Assembly: GCA_017475045.1 (NCBI GenBank)
Contig: JAFVGH010000041.1
Span: 1-64,000 of the forward strand
Length of the DNA: 64,000 nucleotides
Direction of reading: 5' to 3'
Source: Fibrobacter sp.
GTDB lineage: Bacteria; Fibrobacterota; Fibrobacteria; Fibrobacterales; Fibrobacteraceae
Shown in pieces: positions 6,941 through 15,894 of this stretch. The notes beneath the pieces are model-generated. The model worked only from the letters and a program-made list of their open reading frames with translations. It searched no databases and was not told the DNA's origin. The number at the start of each line of letters is the position of its first letter. The stretch's first letter is position 1. Position numbers and translations under genes: made by a program.

Positions 6941-7990
6941 ATGAGAATGCAAACGCACATTCTGGTTAGAACGGTGTGGCTTTTGGCCTTTTTGGCGCTT
7001 TTCGCCAGCGCCGCCGATGTCGTAGCACCCCAGGGGACTGTGCGGAACTTGACCGTCAATGACTTTATGCCCCACCCGAACGTGGGCAAGGACTTTAACG
7101 AGACCTGGAGTTACCAGTTCGTGTTCGACAACGGCACCCGTGCCTTCGTGAACTACGCCCTGTTGCAGGTGCCGGCTTCGGGGCAGAAGGTAACCTGCGA
7201 CATGACCTTCTGGAATTTCAAGGGCAAGACCTATACGGTTGGCCGCCAGTATCCGCCGGAGCGCCTGAAGGCCGACAAGAATTCGGGCACCATCGACATC
7301 AAGGGCGAATACAAGATGGAAAATAAGCCAGGCAAGGGCCACCGGGTTTACTTTACCGCCGACAAGGGCGGAAAATTCTTGCTGGACGTGGCTTTTGAAA
7401 GCGCCGAGACGGGCAAGGTCATCGGCAACGGCGTGTGGAGCGTGGGCAAGGAAAAGCTTGGCCAATACATCCACATCCCCTACGGTCGCGTGTCCGGCAA
7501 AATCGCCTACAACGACGACACCCTTACCGTGAAGGGTTACGCCTACATGGACCAGATCTGGCAATCCGCACAGGCTACCGACATGGTCCGCCGGACCATC
7601 AACTTCAGCACCAACGCCCGAAACCCCATGTACGCCGGGCGTGTATCGCTAAGCACAAAGGGCGAGCTGATGGGATACGTCATCTACAACGGCCCCGAAG
7701 GGGCGAAGGTGGCCAGGCCCACAAGCCTCAAGGACGGCAGCAACGATTACGACGGCAAGAAGTTCCCGAAAGAAGTTCTTGAAATCCAGTGGACAGATGG
7801 CGTCCCTGCCCTCACCTTCGCCGTGAACAAGACTTACCAGAAGGCCTCCCTGCTAGATAAGATTGACAGCTGGGTGGCAAGGCAGGCCATGAAACTTGCC
7901 GCCGGCGGCGAGATTCTCTTTTACAGGGGCCGTTCCGAAGGGCCCCAAGCAAAAAAAATCGACTGGGCCGTAACGGGAGTAAAGGACTGA
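6941..7990 (+). CDS. Secreted lipocalin-like protein (CrtC/AttH/Svf1-like fold)
   Basis: 349 aa with a signal peptide (MRMQTHILVRT...AFLALFASAA) and no lipobox, so exported to the periplasm or outside. The body is beta-rich; IPYGRVSGKIAYNDDTLTVKG followed by YAYMDQIWQS resembles the paired lipocalin domains of carotenoid 1,2-hydratase and Svf1-like proteins. Ligand unknown, family call tentative. ATG 6941 is preferred over an upstream start at 6893 because it begins the signal peptide. Its stop overlaps the hisA start by one base, an unexpected partner. Confidence 0.55.
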   Translation: MRMQTHILVRTVWLLAFLALFASAADVVAPQGTVRNLTVNDFMPHPNVGKDFNETWSYQFVFDNGTRAFVNYALLQVPASGQKVTCDMTFWNFKGKTYTVGRQYPPERLKADKNSGTIDIKGEYKMENKPGKGHRVYFTADKGGKFLLDVAFESAETGKVIGNGVWSVGKEKLGQYIHIPYGRVSGKIAYNDDTLTVKGYAYMDQIWQSAQATDMVRRTINFSTNARNPMYAGRVSLSTKGELMGYVIYNGPEGAKVARPTSLKDGSNDYDGKKFPKEVLEIQWTDGVPALTFAVNKTYQKASLLDKIDSWVARQAMKLAAGGEILFYRGRSEGPQAKKIDWAVTGVKD

Positions 7991-8769
7991 TGACCAAGTT
8001 TCGCCCCTGTATAGACCTGCACGATGGCCGAGTCAAGCAGATTGTCGGCAGCTCCCTCTCCGATAACGGAGCGGGCCTCAAGACCAATTTCGAGACGGAC
8101 CGCTCCCCCGCCTGGTTCGCCGAGCTTTACAAGAAGGACGGAATCAAGGGCGGGCATGTGATAATGCTGGGCAAGGGAAACGTCGAAGCGGCCAAGGCCG
8201 CCCTTGCCGCCTACCCCGGCGGACTCCAGGTAGGTGGTGGCATTACTGCCGACAACGCCCAGGAATACCTGGATGCAGGCGCCAGCCACGTGATCGTGAC
8301 CAGCTGGATTTTCCCCGACGGAAAGCTAGATCGGGAACGCCTGGAACGTCTGTCCAAAACCGTGGGCAAGGAACATCTGGTGCTGGATTTGAGCTGCAAG
8401 CGGGTCAGCGACCCCGACGAGGCTAAGCCCCGTTGGAAAATCGCCATCAACCGCTGGCAGACCCTGATTGACATCGAGATTACCGCCGAAACCCTTACAG
8501 ACCTTTCCAGCTACTGCGACGAGTTCCTGATTCATGCCGCCGATGTGGAAGGCAAGCAGCAGGGCATGGACGACGAGCTTATCATGTTCCTCGCCGAACA
8601 CAGCCCCATCCCCTGCACCTATGCCGGCGGCGCCAAGTCCCTTGCCGACTTGAAACATTGCAAGCAAATTTCTAACGGATTGATTGACCTCACTATCGGA
8701 TCGGCCCTGGACCTGTTCGGTGGAAAAGGAGTGAAATATGACGACTGCGTCAAGTTCAACAAAGCTTAA
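7990..8769 (+). CDS. hisA: HisA, phosphoribosyl-formimino-AICAR-phosphate isomerase (eukaryote-type)
   Basis: 259-aa TIM barrel that catalyses the Amadori isomerisation of ProFAR to PRFAR in histidine synthesis. The N-terminal FRPCIDLHDGRVKQIVGSSL and the second phosphate-binding end GGAKSLADL...GLIDLTIGSALDLFGG match the eukaryote-like HIS6 subfamily (TIGR02129) better than classical bacterial HisA. No other his gene is nearby. It starts on the stop of the lipocalin-like gene and overlaps the glycosyltransferase by 32 bases. Confidence 0.85.
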   Translation: MTKFRPCIDLHDGRVKQIVGSSLSDNGAGLKTNFETDRSPAWFAELYKKDGIKGGHVIMLGKGNVEAAKAALAAYPGGLQVGGGITADNAQEYLDAGASHVIVTSWIFPDGKLDRERLERLSKTVGKEHLVLDLSCKRVSDPDEAKPRWKIAINRWQTLIDIEITAETLTDLSSYCDEFLIHAADVEGKQQGMDDELIMFLAEHSPIPCTYAGGAKSLADLKHCKQISNGLIDLTIGSALDLFGGKGVKYDDCVKFNKA

Positions 8770-10165
8770 ACCGACCGACGCACTGGACTCGCGCCCGTCG
8801 ATTTTCGGACGCAATGTCACCAGTACGTTCAAGAAGATGTTCAGCTTTCGGCACCAGCCTCCCGGAAACATCCGCACCTGCATGATTCCGCCGGTGGTCT
8901 TTGGCACCCTGATTCTCAACCTGCCCAAGCTTTTGAAGCTCCGCTTCTACCTAAAGAAGGAACGCCAGGAGCACCCTGCCGACGACGTGCGCATTTTGTT
9001 CTATTCCGACAACCTGGACGAGACCAACGGTATCGCCAACAACCTGCGGAACGTGATTCCCTACATGCGGGCCCACGGCATGAAGGCTTTTCTCGCCGGG
9101 AACGCCTTCAACACCCGCCCCTGCGGCGTGGTGGAAAACGGGTACTGCCTGCTGCTTCCCCGCATGTTCAGCATGGAACAGCTGGGGTATGCCAACAGCG
9201 AACTAGCCATTCCCCGCATTGGTCCTGTACTTAGGTTGCTGAAGCGCTACCCTGTTGACCTAATCGAATTCGAAACCCCAAGCCCCGGTGCCTGGCTGGT
9301 GTGTTTCTGCGCTAAGGTGGCGGGCATCAAGGTGTTCAGCCACTACCGTACCGACGTGCCCACCTACACCAAGACCCTGGTGAAGGCCAAGTGGATGTAC
9401 AGCTACGTTCTCTGGCTCATGCAGATTTTCTACGGTATGACCAAGCCGGTGGTAAGCCCCTGCAAGGACTACGCCAACATTCTCACTTCACAACTGAAAA
9501 TTCCCGCAAACCAGGTGAAGATTTTGCCCCGCGGGCTCCCTCTGGAAAAGTTCTCGCCAGACATGCGTGGCAAGGGCACCTGGGAAAAGTACAGCGAAGA
9601 CAACGCACGCAAGGTCCGTTTCTCCTTCATCGGCCGCATTTCCAAGGAAAAGAACCTGGAGTTCCTGAACCGTGTGTGGAAAAAGTTTGCCGAAAAGCAC
9701 GACGACGTGGAACTCATGTACGTGGGTTACGGCTGGTACCTGGAAGAAATCAAGAAGTTCTACGAAGGCGACAACAGCGTCCACTTTGCCGGTGAACAAG
9801 GCGGGGAAACCCTGGCAGGCCTTTACGCCGATTCTGACTTTTTCTTGTTCCCGAGCACCACCGACACCTTCGGGAACGTGGTGGTAGAAGCCATGTCCAC
9901 AGGCACACCCGCCCTGGTCAGCGACTACGGTGGCCCCCACGACATCGTGATGGACAGCGAGGCTGGCCGCATTTTGCCTATTGACGAAGAGGCCTGGCTG
10001 AACGCCCTGGAAGAATGCCGCACGCTGTTCCTGGAACAGCCCGAGGTCTACGCCAAGATGCGCGAGGTTGCCCATGATCGCAGCTTAAAGTACACGATGG
10101 AATCTTCGACCAAGGCCCAGTTCGAGTACTTCAGAAAGCTGAAAAAAGAAGCCTACGGGCTATAA
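8738..10165 (+). CDS. Glycosyltransferase family 4
   Basis: 475-aa GT-B enzyme transferring a sugar from a nucleotide-sugar donor, likely to a glycan or lipid. Features: DNLDETNGIANNLRNVIPYM acceptor loop near residue 90, FIGRISKEKNLEFL in the middle, and the C-terminal EX7E-type donor motif in FGNVVVEAMSTGTPALVSDYGG. It resembles the MgtA/SqdX-like GT4 group, but the substrate cannot be told. An AAGGAG sequence seven bases before ATG 8738 supports this start even though it lies inside hisA. Confidence 0.85.
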   Translation: MTTASSSTKLKPTDALDSRPSIFGRNVTSTFKKMFSFRHQPPGNIRTCMIPPVVFGTLILNLPKLLKLRFYLKKERQEHPADDVRILFYSDNLDETNGIANNLRNVIPYMRAHGMKAFLAGNAFNTRPCGVVENGYCLLLPRMFSMEQLGYANSELAIPRIGPVLRLLKRYPVDLIEFETPSPGAWLVCFCAKVAGIKVFSHYRTDVPTYTKTLVKAKWMYSYVLWLMQIFYGMTKPVVSPCKDYANILTSQLKIPANQVKILPRGLPLEKFSPDMRGKGTWEKYSEDNARKVRFSFIGRISKEKNLEFLNRVWKKFAEKHDDVELMYVGYGWYLEEIKKFYEGDNSVHFAGEQGGETLAGLYADSDFFLFPSTTDTFGNVVVEAMSTGTPALVSDYGGPHDIVMDSEAGRILPIDEEAWLNALEECRTLFLEQPEVYAKMREVAHDRSLKYTMESSTKAQFEYFRKLKKEAYGL

Positions 10166-10204
10166 TTAATATATATTCTAGATATAACTGCACGGGGTGC
10201 ATCG

Positions 10205-11353
10205 ATGTCTAGAAAACTACCCTATTACTTATCTGTCGCCTTTTGGGCGTTGTCCGGCATTCCTGCTTTTGCACAAGAAGCAACGGTCACTGAACAACAA
10301 CAACCCGTTTACGCCGAGCAACCTGCGCCCGCTGTAGTGCAGACATCTATCATCACTGAATCGGATTATGTCGAGGAAGACCCGGAAGTCGAGCCGCAAC
10401 AAGACTCTACACAAACCGTTCAAACGCAGGTGGAACCCTACGTAGAACCAGCACCCGCCTACGAACCGCCCCAGCAGATGTATGTGCAGGGTTACGGGAA
10501 ACCTCCCGAAGGCTTCTATGGTTATTTTGGCTACGCTCCCGCAGCAGAGAACACCAATGCAGGGTGTTGTTGCAAAGAAGCCGACAGCACCGCAAAAAAA
10601 GAAGAAAAAGAAAAGGACTACAAAAGCCTACAAAGCTTTAACTTTTCCATTCCCATCCTGTTCGAAACATACGGCCTAAAGAGTCCCGACTACGACGTAG
10701 ACGCGAGCCACTTTGGATTTGGCATTAACTGGAACCGCATCCGCGTAGAAAAGGGTCTGTATTCCTCAGTAGTGGGCCTTGGCGTTAATTACATCATGAG
10801 CGAATGGGACGGGGGTGGAAAAAAGGACATCAAGTTCAGTGGACTTGACGCCAACTTCAAATTCGGCTTCGGCGTATCCCCGCTCACAGACCGTTTCATT
10901 TTGGCCATCCACGCAATCTTCGTCTTTGACTACAAGATGCAAAAGGCCGTGTTCAAAAAGAAAATTGGCGACTTTAAAATGTTCCAGAGCCTCGGCATTC
11001 CTGATGAAATATCCAGAACCAACCTTGAGTTGAACTATACGGCGCACAGTTTGGACCTGGAACTTGGAGGCGACCTGGTCTTCGGCTACCAGTTTACCAA
11101 AAACTTTGGCGTGTTGGCCGGGGTTGACATTACCACCAACATGATTGGCGTAGGCGCATTGATGTCCAGTTCCGAGGTCCCCGATGGGCTTAAAGAAGGT
11201 GTAAAAGGAATGACATCGGCTCAGTATTTAAACTATCCAGATGAAATGAACGAACTAGATGCCTTTAGCGACCACGACGACATTAGGTTTTTCTTGTACA
11301 ATACCACCGGCTTGAACATTGTGCCCCGCATAGGCATATTCTTCGCATTCTAA
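10205..11353 (+). CDS. Putative outer-membrane beta-barrel protein
   Basis: 382 aa with a signal peptide cleaved after AFA (MSRKLPYYLSV...GIPAFAQ). Residues 25-110 are a low-complexity Glu/Pro/Gln region, followed by an odd CCCKEADS cluster and a Lys/Glu stretch. The rest (about 140-382) is alternating hydrophobic/aromatic, ends in GIFFAF and fits an outer-membrane barrel with a terminal Phe. No family is recognised. A TATATT box lies at 10172-10177 and GGGGTG before the ATG. A lipoprotein gene follows 20 bases later. Confidence 0.6.
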   Translation: MSRKLPYYLSVAFWALSGIPAFAQEATVTEQQQPVYAEQPAPAVVQTSIITESDYVEEDPEVEPQQDSTQTVQTQVEPYVEPAPAYEPPQQMYVQGYGKPPEGFYGYFGYAPAAENTNAGCCCKEADSTAKKEEKEKDYKSLQSFNFSIPILFETYGLKSPDYDVDASHFGFGINWNRIRVEKGLYSSVVGLGVNYIMSEWDGGGKKDIKFSGLDANFKFGFGVSPLTDRFILAIHAIFVFDYKMQKAVFKKKIGDFKMFQSLGIPDEISRTNLELNYTAHSLDLELGGDLVFGYQFTKNFGVLAGVDITTNMIGVGALMSSSEVPDGLKEGVKGMTSAQYLNYPDEMNELDAFSDHDDIRFFLYNTTGLNIVPRIGIFFAF

Positions 11354-11373
11354 AAAGAATAGAGAGGTACCTA

Positions 11374-12501
11374 ATGAATATTATCAACCTGAAATTCTTT
11401 ACGGGATGCGCAGCCAGCTTGACTCTGCTATGTTCAATTGTACTCTACGGATGCAGTGGAGCTGAAAACGACATTTCCGCACTGGAATGTTTCGCCGGCA
11501 GTTGTGACGATAACGACCACGATTATAACTATGACAACTCGTACGATTACGACTATAATTACAGTTCCAGTTACGACAACTTTTTCCATTACTCCTCGTC
11601 GTCAAAAAATTCCGACAGCAAGGATATTCCACAAGACTGCGACATCTATGCCTATGGAGACGCGGCACAATTTGAATGCAGTGCCAAAAAACAAGGGACA
11701 ACCATGTTCAACGAGTATTCCCTAACCATCTATTCGTGTGAATACGTAGAGATGCTCGGTCTACACTCCTGGGTGGCACACCCGGATCTTGTTCAGTGCA
11801 AGGATTATATTTTCGGCGTTTCCAGCTCCAGCGTTTCTTCCAGCAGTTCATCGCCTTACCTACTGTCGGACCAATACCCTGTCCCTTGTGGCAACCTGTG
11901 GTGCGGACCAGATGGAGAATACTCTGTAATTACCGGATTTGACGACGGCAGTATGACTTCGGGAATCTGGGACACGTTTGATGATAGCGGAGAAGGCGGC
12001 AGTTCCCTTATACTCTTCCCTGCCGACCGTGGAAATGGATCTAATAACAAGTCTCTAGACCGTATTATTGACAAATGCGACGGAGGCATTTGCGGGATTG
12101 CAAGCCTGAATGGCAAAGGCTCCAGCACGTTCTATACCGGGCTCTACTTCAAGCTGGTCAACAGCAAGATGAACGGCGCCAACATCACCGACTGGAACGG
12201 CATTTGCATTACATACCAAACCACGGGATATGTCCCCATCATGATAGAACTTGTTCCTGAAGGGTACCCACTGACAGCATCAGCATCCGACAACTATGTA
12301 GCGGAACTTGCCCCAGAAGAAACCATGGCAAATATCCCCTGGAGCGGTTTTGCCCAGGAAAACGGAGGCTATCTTTACCTATTCCAACAGGACCTCTTCC
12401 TGACACAGGTAGCGGCAATCAAAATTGTCATGAAAGGATCGTCGGGTTCATCAGGAGCATTCAGGATTACATCTATCGGGAAATACGGTAGCTGCAAGTA
12501 A
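11374..12501 (+). CDS. Lipoprotein with an Asp/Tyr/Asn-rich linker
   Basis: 375 aa. A type II signal peptide ends in the lipobox LYGC, so Cys27 is lipidated. Residues 45-90 are a striking Asp/Tyr/Asn/Ser linker (DYNYDNSYDYDYNY). A later domain (about 185-375) beginning ITGFDDGS with TDWNGICITYQTTG has the feel of a jelly-roll carbohydrate-binding module similar to the CBM11-like region of the GH5 lipoprotein at 24414. That is an inference from pattern only. GAGAGG precedes the ATG. Its stop overlaps mutY by one base. Confidence 0.55.
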   Translation: MNIINLKFFTGCAASLTLLCSIVLYGCSGAENDISALECFAGSCDDNDHDYNYDNSYDYDYNYSSSYDNFFHYSSSSKNSDSKDIPQDCDIYAYGDAAQFECSAKKQGTTMFNEYSLTIYSCEYVEMLGLHSWVAHPDLVQCKDYIFGVSSSSVSSSSSSPYLLSDQYPVPCGNLWCGPDGEYSVITGFDDGSMTSGIWDTFDDSGEGGSSLILFPADRGNGSNNKSLDRIIDKCDGGICGIASLNGKGSSTFYTGLYFKLVNSKMNGANITDWNGICITYQTTGYVPIMIELVPEGYPLTASASDNYVAELAPEETMANIPWSGFAQENGGYLYLFQQDLFLTQVAAIKIVMKGSSGSSGAFRITSIGKYGSCK

Positions 12502-13574
12502 TGGACGCGCAATCCCTAAAAAAACTCCGAGAGTGGTTCAAGAAGAACTCGGCAGAACTGCCGTGGCGACCTATTGATTTGGACGCCCCGCGGGACCCAT
12601 ATGCGGTGTGGATCAGCGAAACCATGCTGCAGCAGACCCAAGTTTCTACAGTCCGCGACTATTTTACGCGATGGATGAAACGGTTTCCCGATATTGAAAC
12701 TCTAGCCAAGGCTTCGGAAGAAGAGGTTTTCAAATACTGGCAGGGACTGGGGTATTACAGCCGTGCAAGAAATATCTTGAAGACAGCAAATGTTGTTCGC
12801 AATAGTACGCGCAAAGCCACCCTGCCCGACAACCACAAAGAGTTGGAGGCGTTGCCCGGAATCGGGGCCTACACGGCGGGGGCTATTCTAAGCCTCGCCT
12901 ACCACCAGCGAGAAGCCATTCTAGACGGGAACCTGGTGCGGATTTTTTCGAGACTGTACGCACTGGACTTTTTACCAACGGAATCTAAAGTCGCTCTAAA
13001 AATCTATTGGGATTACGCCCGCGAAATTGCCGACTCGTCCAAAGCCTACATGCACAACGAGGCCCTGATGGAACTGGGTCGCACCGTATGCAAGGTAAAA
13101 AATCCTGATTGCGCAAACTGTCCTCTACACAGTTCTTGCCGCGCCGCTCTGGAAAAACGAGCTACCGAGTTTCCGCCCAGCAAAAAGCATACGCAAAAAG
13201 ACTGGCACGGCACAGTCCTTGTCATCGAAAGCGCCGACCATAAAATTTTAGCCGTCCACGGGGGGCAAAAGTTCTTCAAGAACCAGTTCACCCTGCCCCA
13301 TTTTGAATCGCCACGAAGCGCCACCGCAGGGCTCCCGTCCCAAGCAGAACGCTATGTCGACGCCGACATGGTTCAGTCCGTAGAGAACATCGGCAAGTTC
13401 CGGCATAGCATTACCGTCCACAAGATGGAATGCGACGTGCTGTACATTCGGCTTAGCGGAAAGGCGCCCGCGCCCACATCTTCTGAAATCAAGTGGGTCA
13501 GGCGCGGGCAGGCACTGGACTTTTTCGCCAGCAATTTCTGCCTGAAGGCATTAAGCTTTCTAAAAAAGAATTAG
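12501..13574 (+). CDS. mutY: Adenine DNA glycosylase MutY
   Basis: 357 aa. Removes adenine mispaired with 8-oxoguanine. The N-terminal domain has ETMLQQTQV (catalytic Glu), the helix-hairpin-helix LPGIGAYTAG near residue 118 and ILDGNLVRI with the catalytic Asp. The four cysteines of the [4Fe-4S] cluster lie in CKVKNPDCANCPLHSSC. The C-terminal part (about 230-350) matches the Nudix-like 8-oxoG recognition domain (VENIGKFRHSITVHKM). It is coupled to the preceding lipoprotein by a TAATG overlap. Confidence 0.96.
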   Translation: MDAQSLKKLREWFKKNSAELPWRPIDLDAPRDPYAVWISETMLQQTQVSTVRDYFTRWMKRFPDIETLAKASEEEVFKYWQGLGYYSRARNILKTANVVRNSTRKATLPDNHKELEALPGIGAYTAGAILSLAYHQREAILDGNLVRIFSRLYALDFLPTESKVALKIYWDYAREIADSSKAYMHNEALMELGRTVCKVKNPDCANCPLHSSCRAALEKRATEFPPSKKHTQKDWHGTVLVIESADHKILAVHGGQKFFKNQFTLPHFESPRSATAGLPSQAERYVDADMVQSVENIGKFRHSITVHKMECDVLYIRLSGKAPAPTSSEIKWVRRGQALDFFASNFCLKALSFLKKN

Positions 13575-15283
13575 AACGTCTTGCGAACGGTACAGACAAA
13601 GCGGAGGCGGTTATGAGCACCGTTGGGAGTCTCGATGACTTCGTCCCCCAGCACATGCAAAAGCGTGCCGGTAAGATAAAGGCCATATAAAGGAAACTGT
13701 TGTTCAAAGGTAGCATTCCAGAACCAGTCTCCCTTGACCGTGAGCGGGTCGCGACTACGCAGGTTCCACTTGGCATCGCTCCTGTAACGCAGGGAATGGG
13801 AAATTCTAAAGCTCTTTCGCAAGAGCCAATCCGCCGAGAAGGAGGCAAAGAATTCTGCAGGAGTGACCTCGAAGCGTTTTTCTTCACCATCGATACGTTC
13901 AAAACCGCCCAGGGCCTTGAAGGCAAACATTTCCTGATACCAGATGCTCATCCACAGCTCGCCTGTCACGCCCTTGATCCAATCATTGATACGGGAGACA
14001 TCGCCATGACGGTACACCATGTTTTCGTCTACCACGTATTCATCCACATCAAAGGTTTCGGCCCCGTGTTCTGCCCAGAAGCTCCCTCGGCCACCTATTT
14101 CCACATTGCCCAGGGTATCCGTAAAAGAAGCGTATCCCTGCACCAGGTTCATCTGGCCATCAGCAGTCAAAGAGATGGTATCGCCGTCAAAGAATTCCTC
14201 GGTATCGGCCATGGGGTTCAGGCGGGTACCAGAGATATTTTTCACGCCCAGTGTAATTCCCGACTTTGCAGGAGCGGCCGGTCTGAACTCGATACTGTCC
14301 TGTACCAGCCAATCCCTGTCGTTTATGGCGAACATGGCATGAGCAGCAAAAGCCCTGGCAGGTTCAAACTTCAATTCCATAAAGGGCAAAATCACCCGGT
14401 CATCTTCCAAGCGGGTATAGACAATTCCAGAATCGTCCACCTTCCTGAAGGAAAGACCCGCCGAAAGCTGGAGCATTCCCCTGCGGCAAGCGTCGCCACA
14501 GCGGTAACGCAGCGATCCGTTCCATTCCTTACGTTCACCGGATTCCTTTTTCTCGTAATTCTGGTAATCCGCATCTTCGTAGGCAACGGTGGTTTCCAGG
14601 TTCCCCACATCTATCCGAGTCTCGACTCTCGGCTTGTAATGCACAGGAATCCAGCGGGAGCTCTCCGAAAAGAGCCAGACATACTCTTCGCCGCCAAGAA
14701 CCGAAGCATTTTTCCATCCATCGCTGTAGCCAAACCCGGCATAGAGGGTACTGAACAACGGGTAGTTTTCACCAAAAATGGAAAACTCGTCATCCACTAA
14801 TTTTTTTCGGGACGACATTGTCGCCGTAGAAAAATGGTCGTCCTGGAACGCACGGCCAGTCACCCAGAACCCCTTAAAGCTCGGGCTACGGAAACCGCCT
14901 TCCAGAATGGGAGTCCTGTTAGACGGTCTGTCCTTTGTCGTAATGAAATCCTGATAAATCAGGTCACCCAATTCGTTACCCGTTTTCAACCAGATTGAAG
15001 GCGGCAACGGATTCCAGCTGGGCAAGGGAGACATGCGGTTGAACAGCAGGCGCTGTCTAAACTTTTCGGGGCTCCACAATTCACTTTCGGAATGCAGGCC
15101 ACCGGCACCAAGAATACGATCGTAGTAATATGTAGGGCTGCCAACCAGGAAAGTCCCGTCATCCCGAGAATCTACTTCCATGCCCTCCATTTCGGCATCA
15201 ACGGAAGCATGGGAAGCCACGGCGGCAAGCAAAAGGCCCGGCACACCAAAGGAACAGAAAAGCCTGTTTAGAAAGGAGCGCAT
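13571..15283 (-). CDS. Putative outer-membrane protein, large beta-barrel
   Basis: 570 aa with a signal peptide (MRSFLNRLFCSF...AVASHAS). The body is rich in aromatic, alternating beta strands and ends in VCTVRKTF, a C-terminal Phe typical of barrels recognised by BamA. No family identified. ATG 15283 with GGAGG eight bases upstream is preferred to the TTG at 15289, and gives a one-base overlap with the stop of the upstream outer-membrane gene, so the two are probably an outer-membrane pair. Its 3' end overlaps the convergent mutY by four bases. Confidence 0.65.
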   Translation of the reverse strand: MRSFLNRLFCSFGVPGLLLAAVASHASVDAEMEGMEVDSRDDGTFLVGSPTYYYDRILGAGGLHSESELWSPEKFRQRLLFNRMSPLPSWNPLPPSIWLKTGNELGDLIYQDFITTKDRPSNRTPILEGGFRSPSFKGFWVTGRAFQDDHFSTATMSSRKKLVDDEFSIFGENYPLFSTLYAGFGYSDGWKNASVLGGEEYVWLFSESSRWIPVHYKPRVETRIDVGNLETTVAYEDADYQNYEKKESGERKEWNGSLRYRCGDACRRGMLQLSAGLSFRKVDDSGIVYTRLEDDRVILPFMELKFEPARAFAAHAMFAINDRDWLVQDSIEFRPAAPAKSGITLGVKNISGTRLNPMADTEEFFDGDTISLTADGQMNLVQGYASFTDTLGNVEIGGRGSFWAEHGAETFDVDEYVVDENMVYRHGDVSRINDWIKGVTGELWMSIWYQEMFAFKALGGFERIDGEEKRFEVTPAEFFASFSADWLLRKSFRISHSLRYRSDAKWNLRSRDPLTVKGDWFWNATFEQQFPLYGLYLTGTLLHVLGDEVIETPNGAHNRLRFVCTVRKTF

Positions 15284-15891
15284 TACCAAAGCCTCCTTTC
15301 AACATAAAAACCTATCGACAACATATTGGAACGTTCCGGCAAAGTCCAGAGCTGTTCCCATTGCACATTCATTCCGGCACGATAATTTTCAAGGGAGAGA
15401 ATCGGCAAGTTCAGACGGGCAAACCAGCCGAACTCAGTTTCATTATCTGTCAGGGTACCGCCCCGCGAATCAAAATGAGGCCTATGCTTTTCATCGTAAT
15501 CGGCGCGGGTCCAGTTACAGACAAAGCCTACGCCAAAGATAACAGGCGATATCAGATTCCACCGGTAATCCAGTCCCAGCTTGCCACTGACCTCGTGAAC
15601 ACCATAAAGGTGAGAAACTTTTTCGTGAGGTTCAAAGTAAGAATACTGGACAAGGACTATGCCGTCAAAATCTTCCCAGTAGGCATAACGGGCACCAAGG
15701 CCTACATAGAAGGAGTTATCCACGGCATCAACAAGATCGCCAAAAGGATATTTCTCGCCGCCTTCAACGGAGACGTAGAATTTTGAGAAGGCTATAGAAT
15801 CCACAGCCGCAATTCCGCTAGGCTCAGACTGTGCCAAGGCACACACCGCAAAGCTCAGGACCAACAGGATTAAAGCCTTCATCTTTGCCAT
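15283..15891 (-). CDS. Small outer-membrane beta-barrel protein
   Basis: 202 aa with a signal peptide ending CALAQ. The mature part shows typical strand patterns (FYVSVEGGEKYPFGDL, YVGLGARYAYWEDF) and ends in IGFYVERRLW, a terminal aromatic consistent with a small barrel. Function unknown. AAAGGA lies six bases before ATG 15891. It follows rsmB by three bases and precedes a larger barrel with a one-base overlap, so all belong to the leftward fmt-rsmB transcription unit or start within it. Confidence 0.65.
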   Translation of the reverse strand: MAKMKALILLVLSFAVCALAQSEPSGIAAVDSIAFSKFYVSVEGGEKYPFGDLVDAVDNSFYVGLGARYAYWEDFDGIVLVQYSYFEPHEKVSHLYGVHEVSGKLGLDYRWNLISPVIFGVGFVCNWTRADYDEKHRPHFDSRGGTLTDNETEFGWFARLNLPILSLENYRAGMNVQWEQLWTLPERSNMLSIGFYVERRLW

Positions 15892-15894
15892 GGA

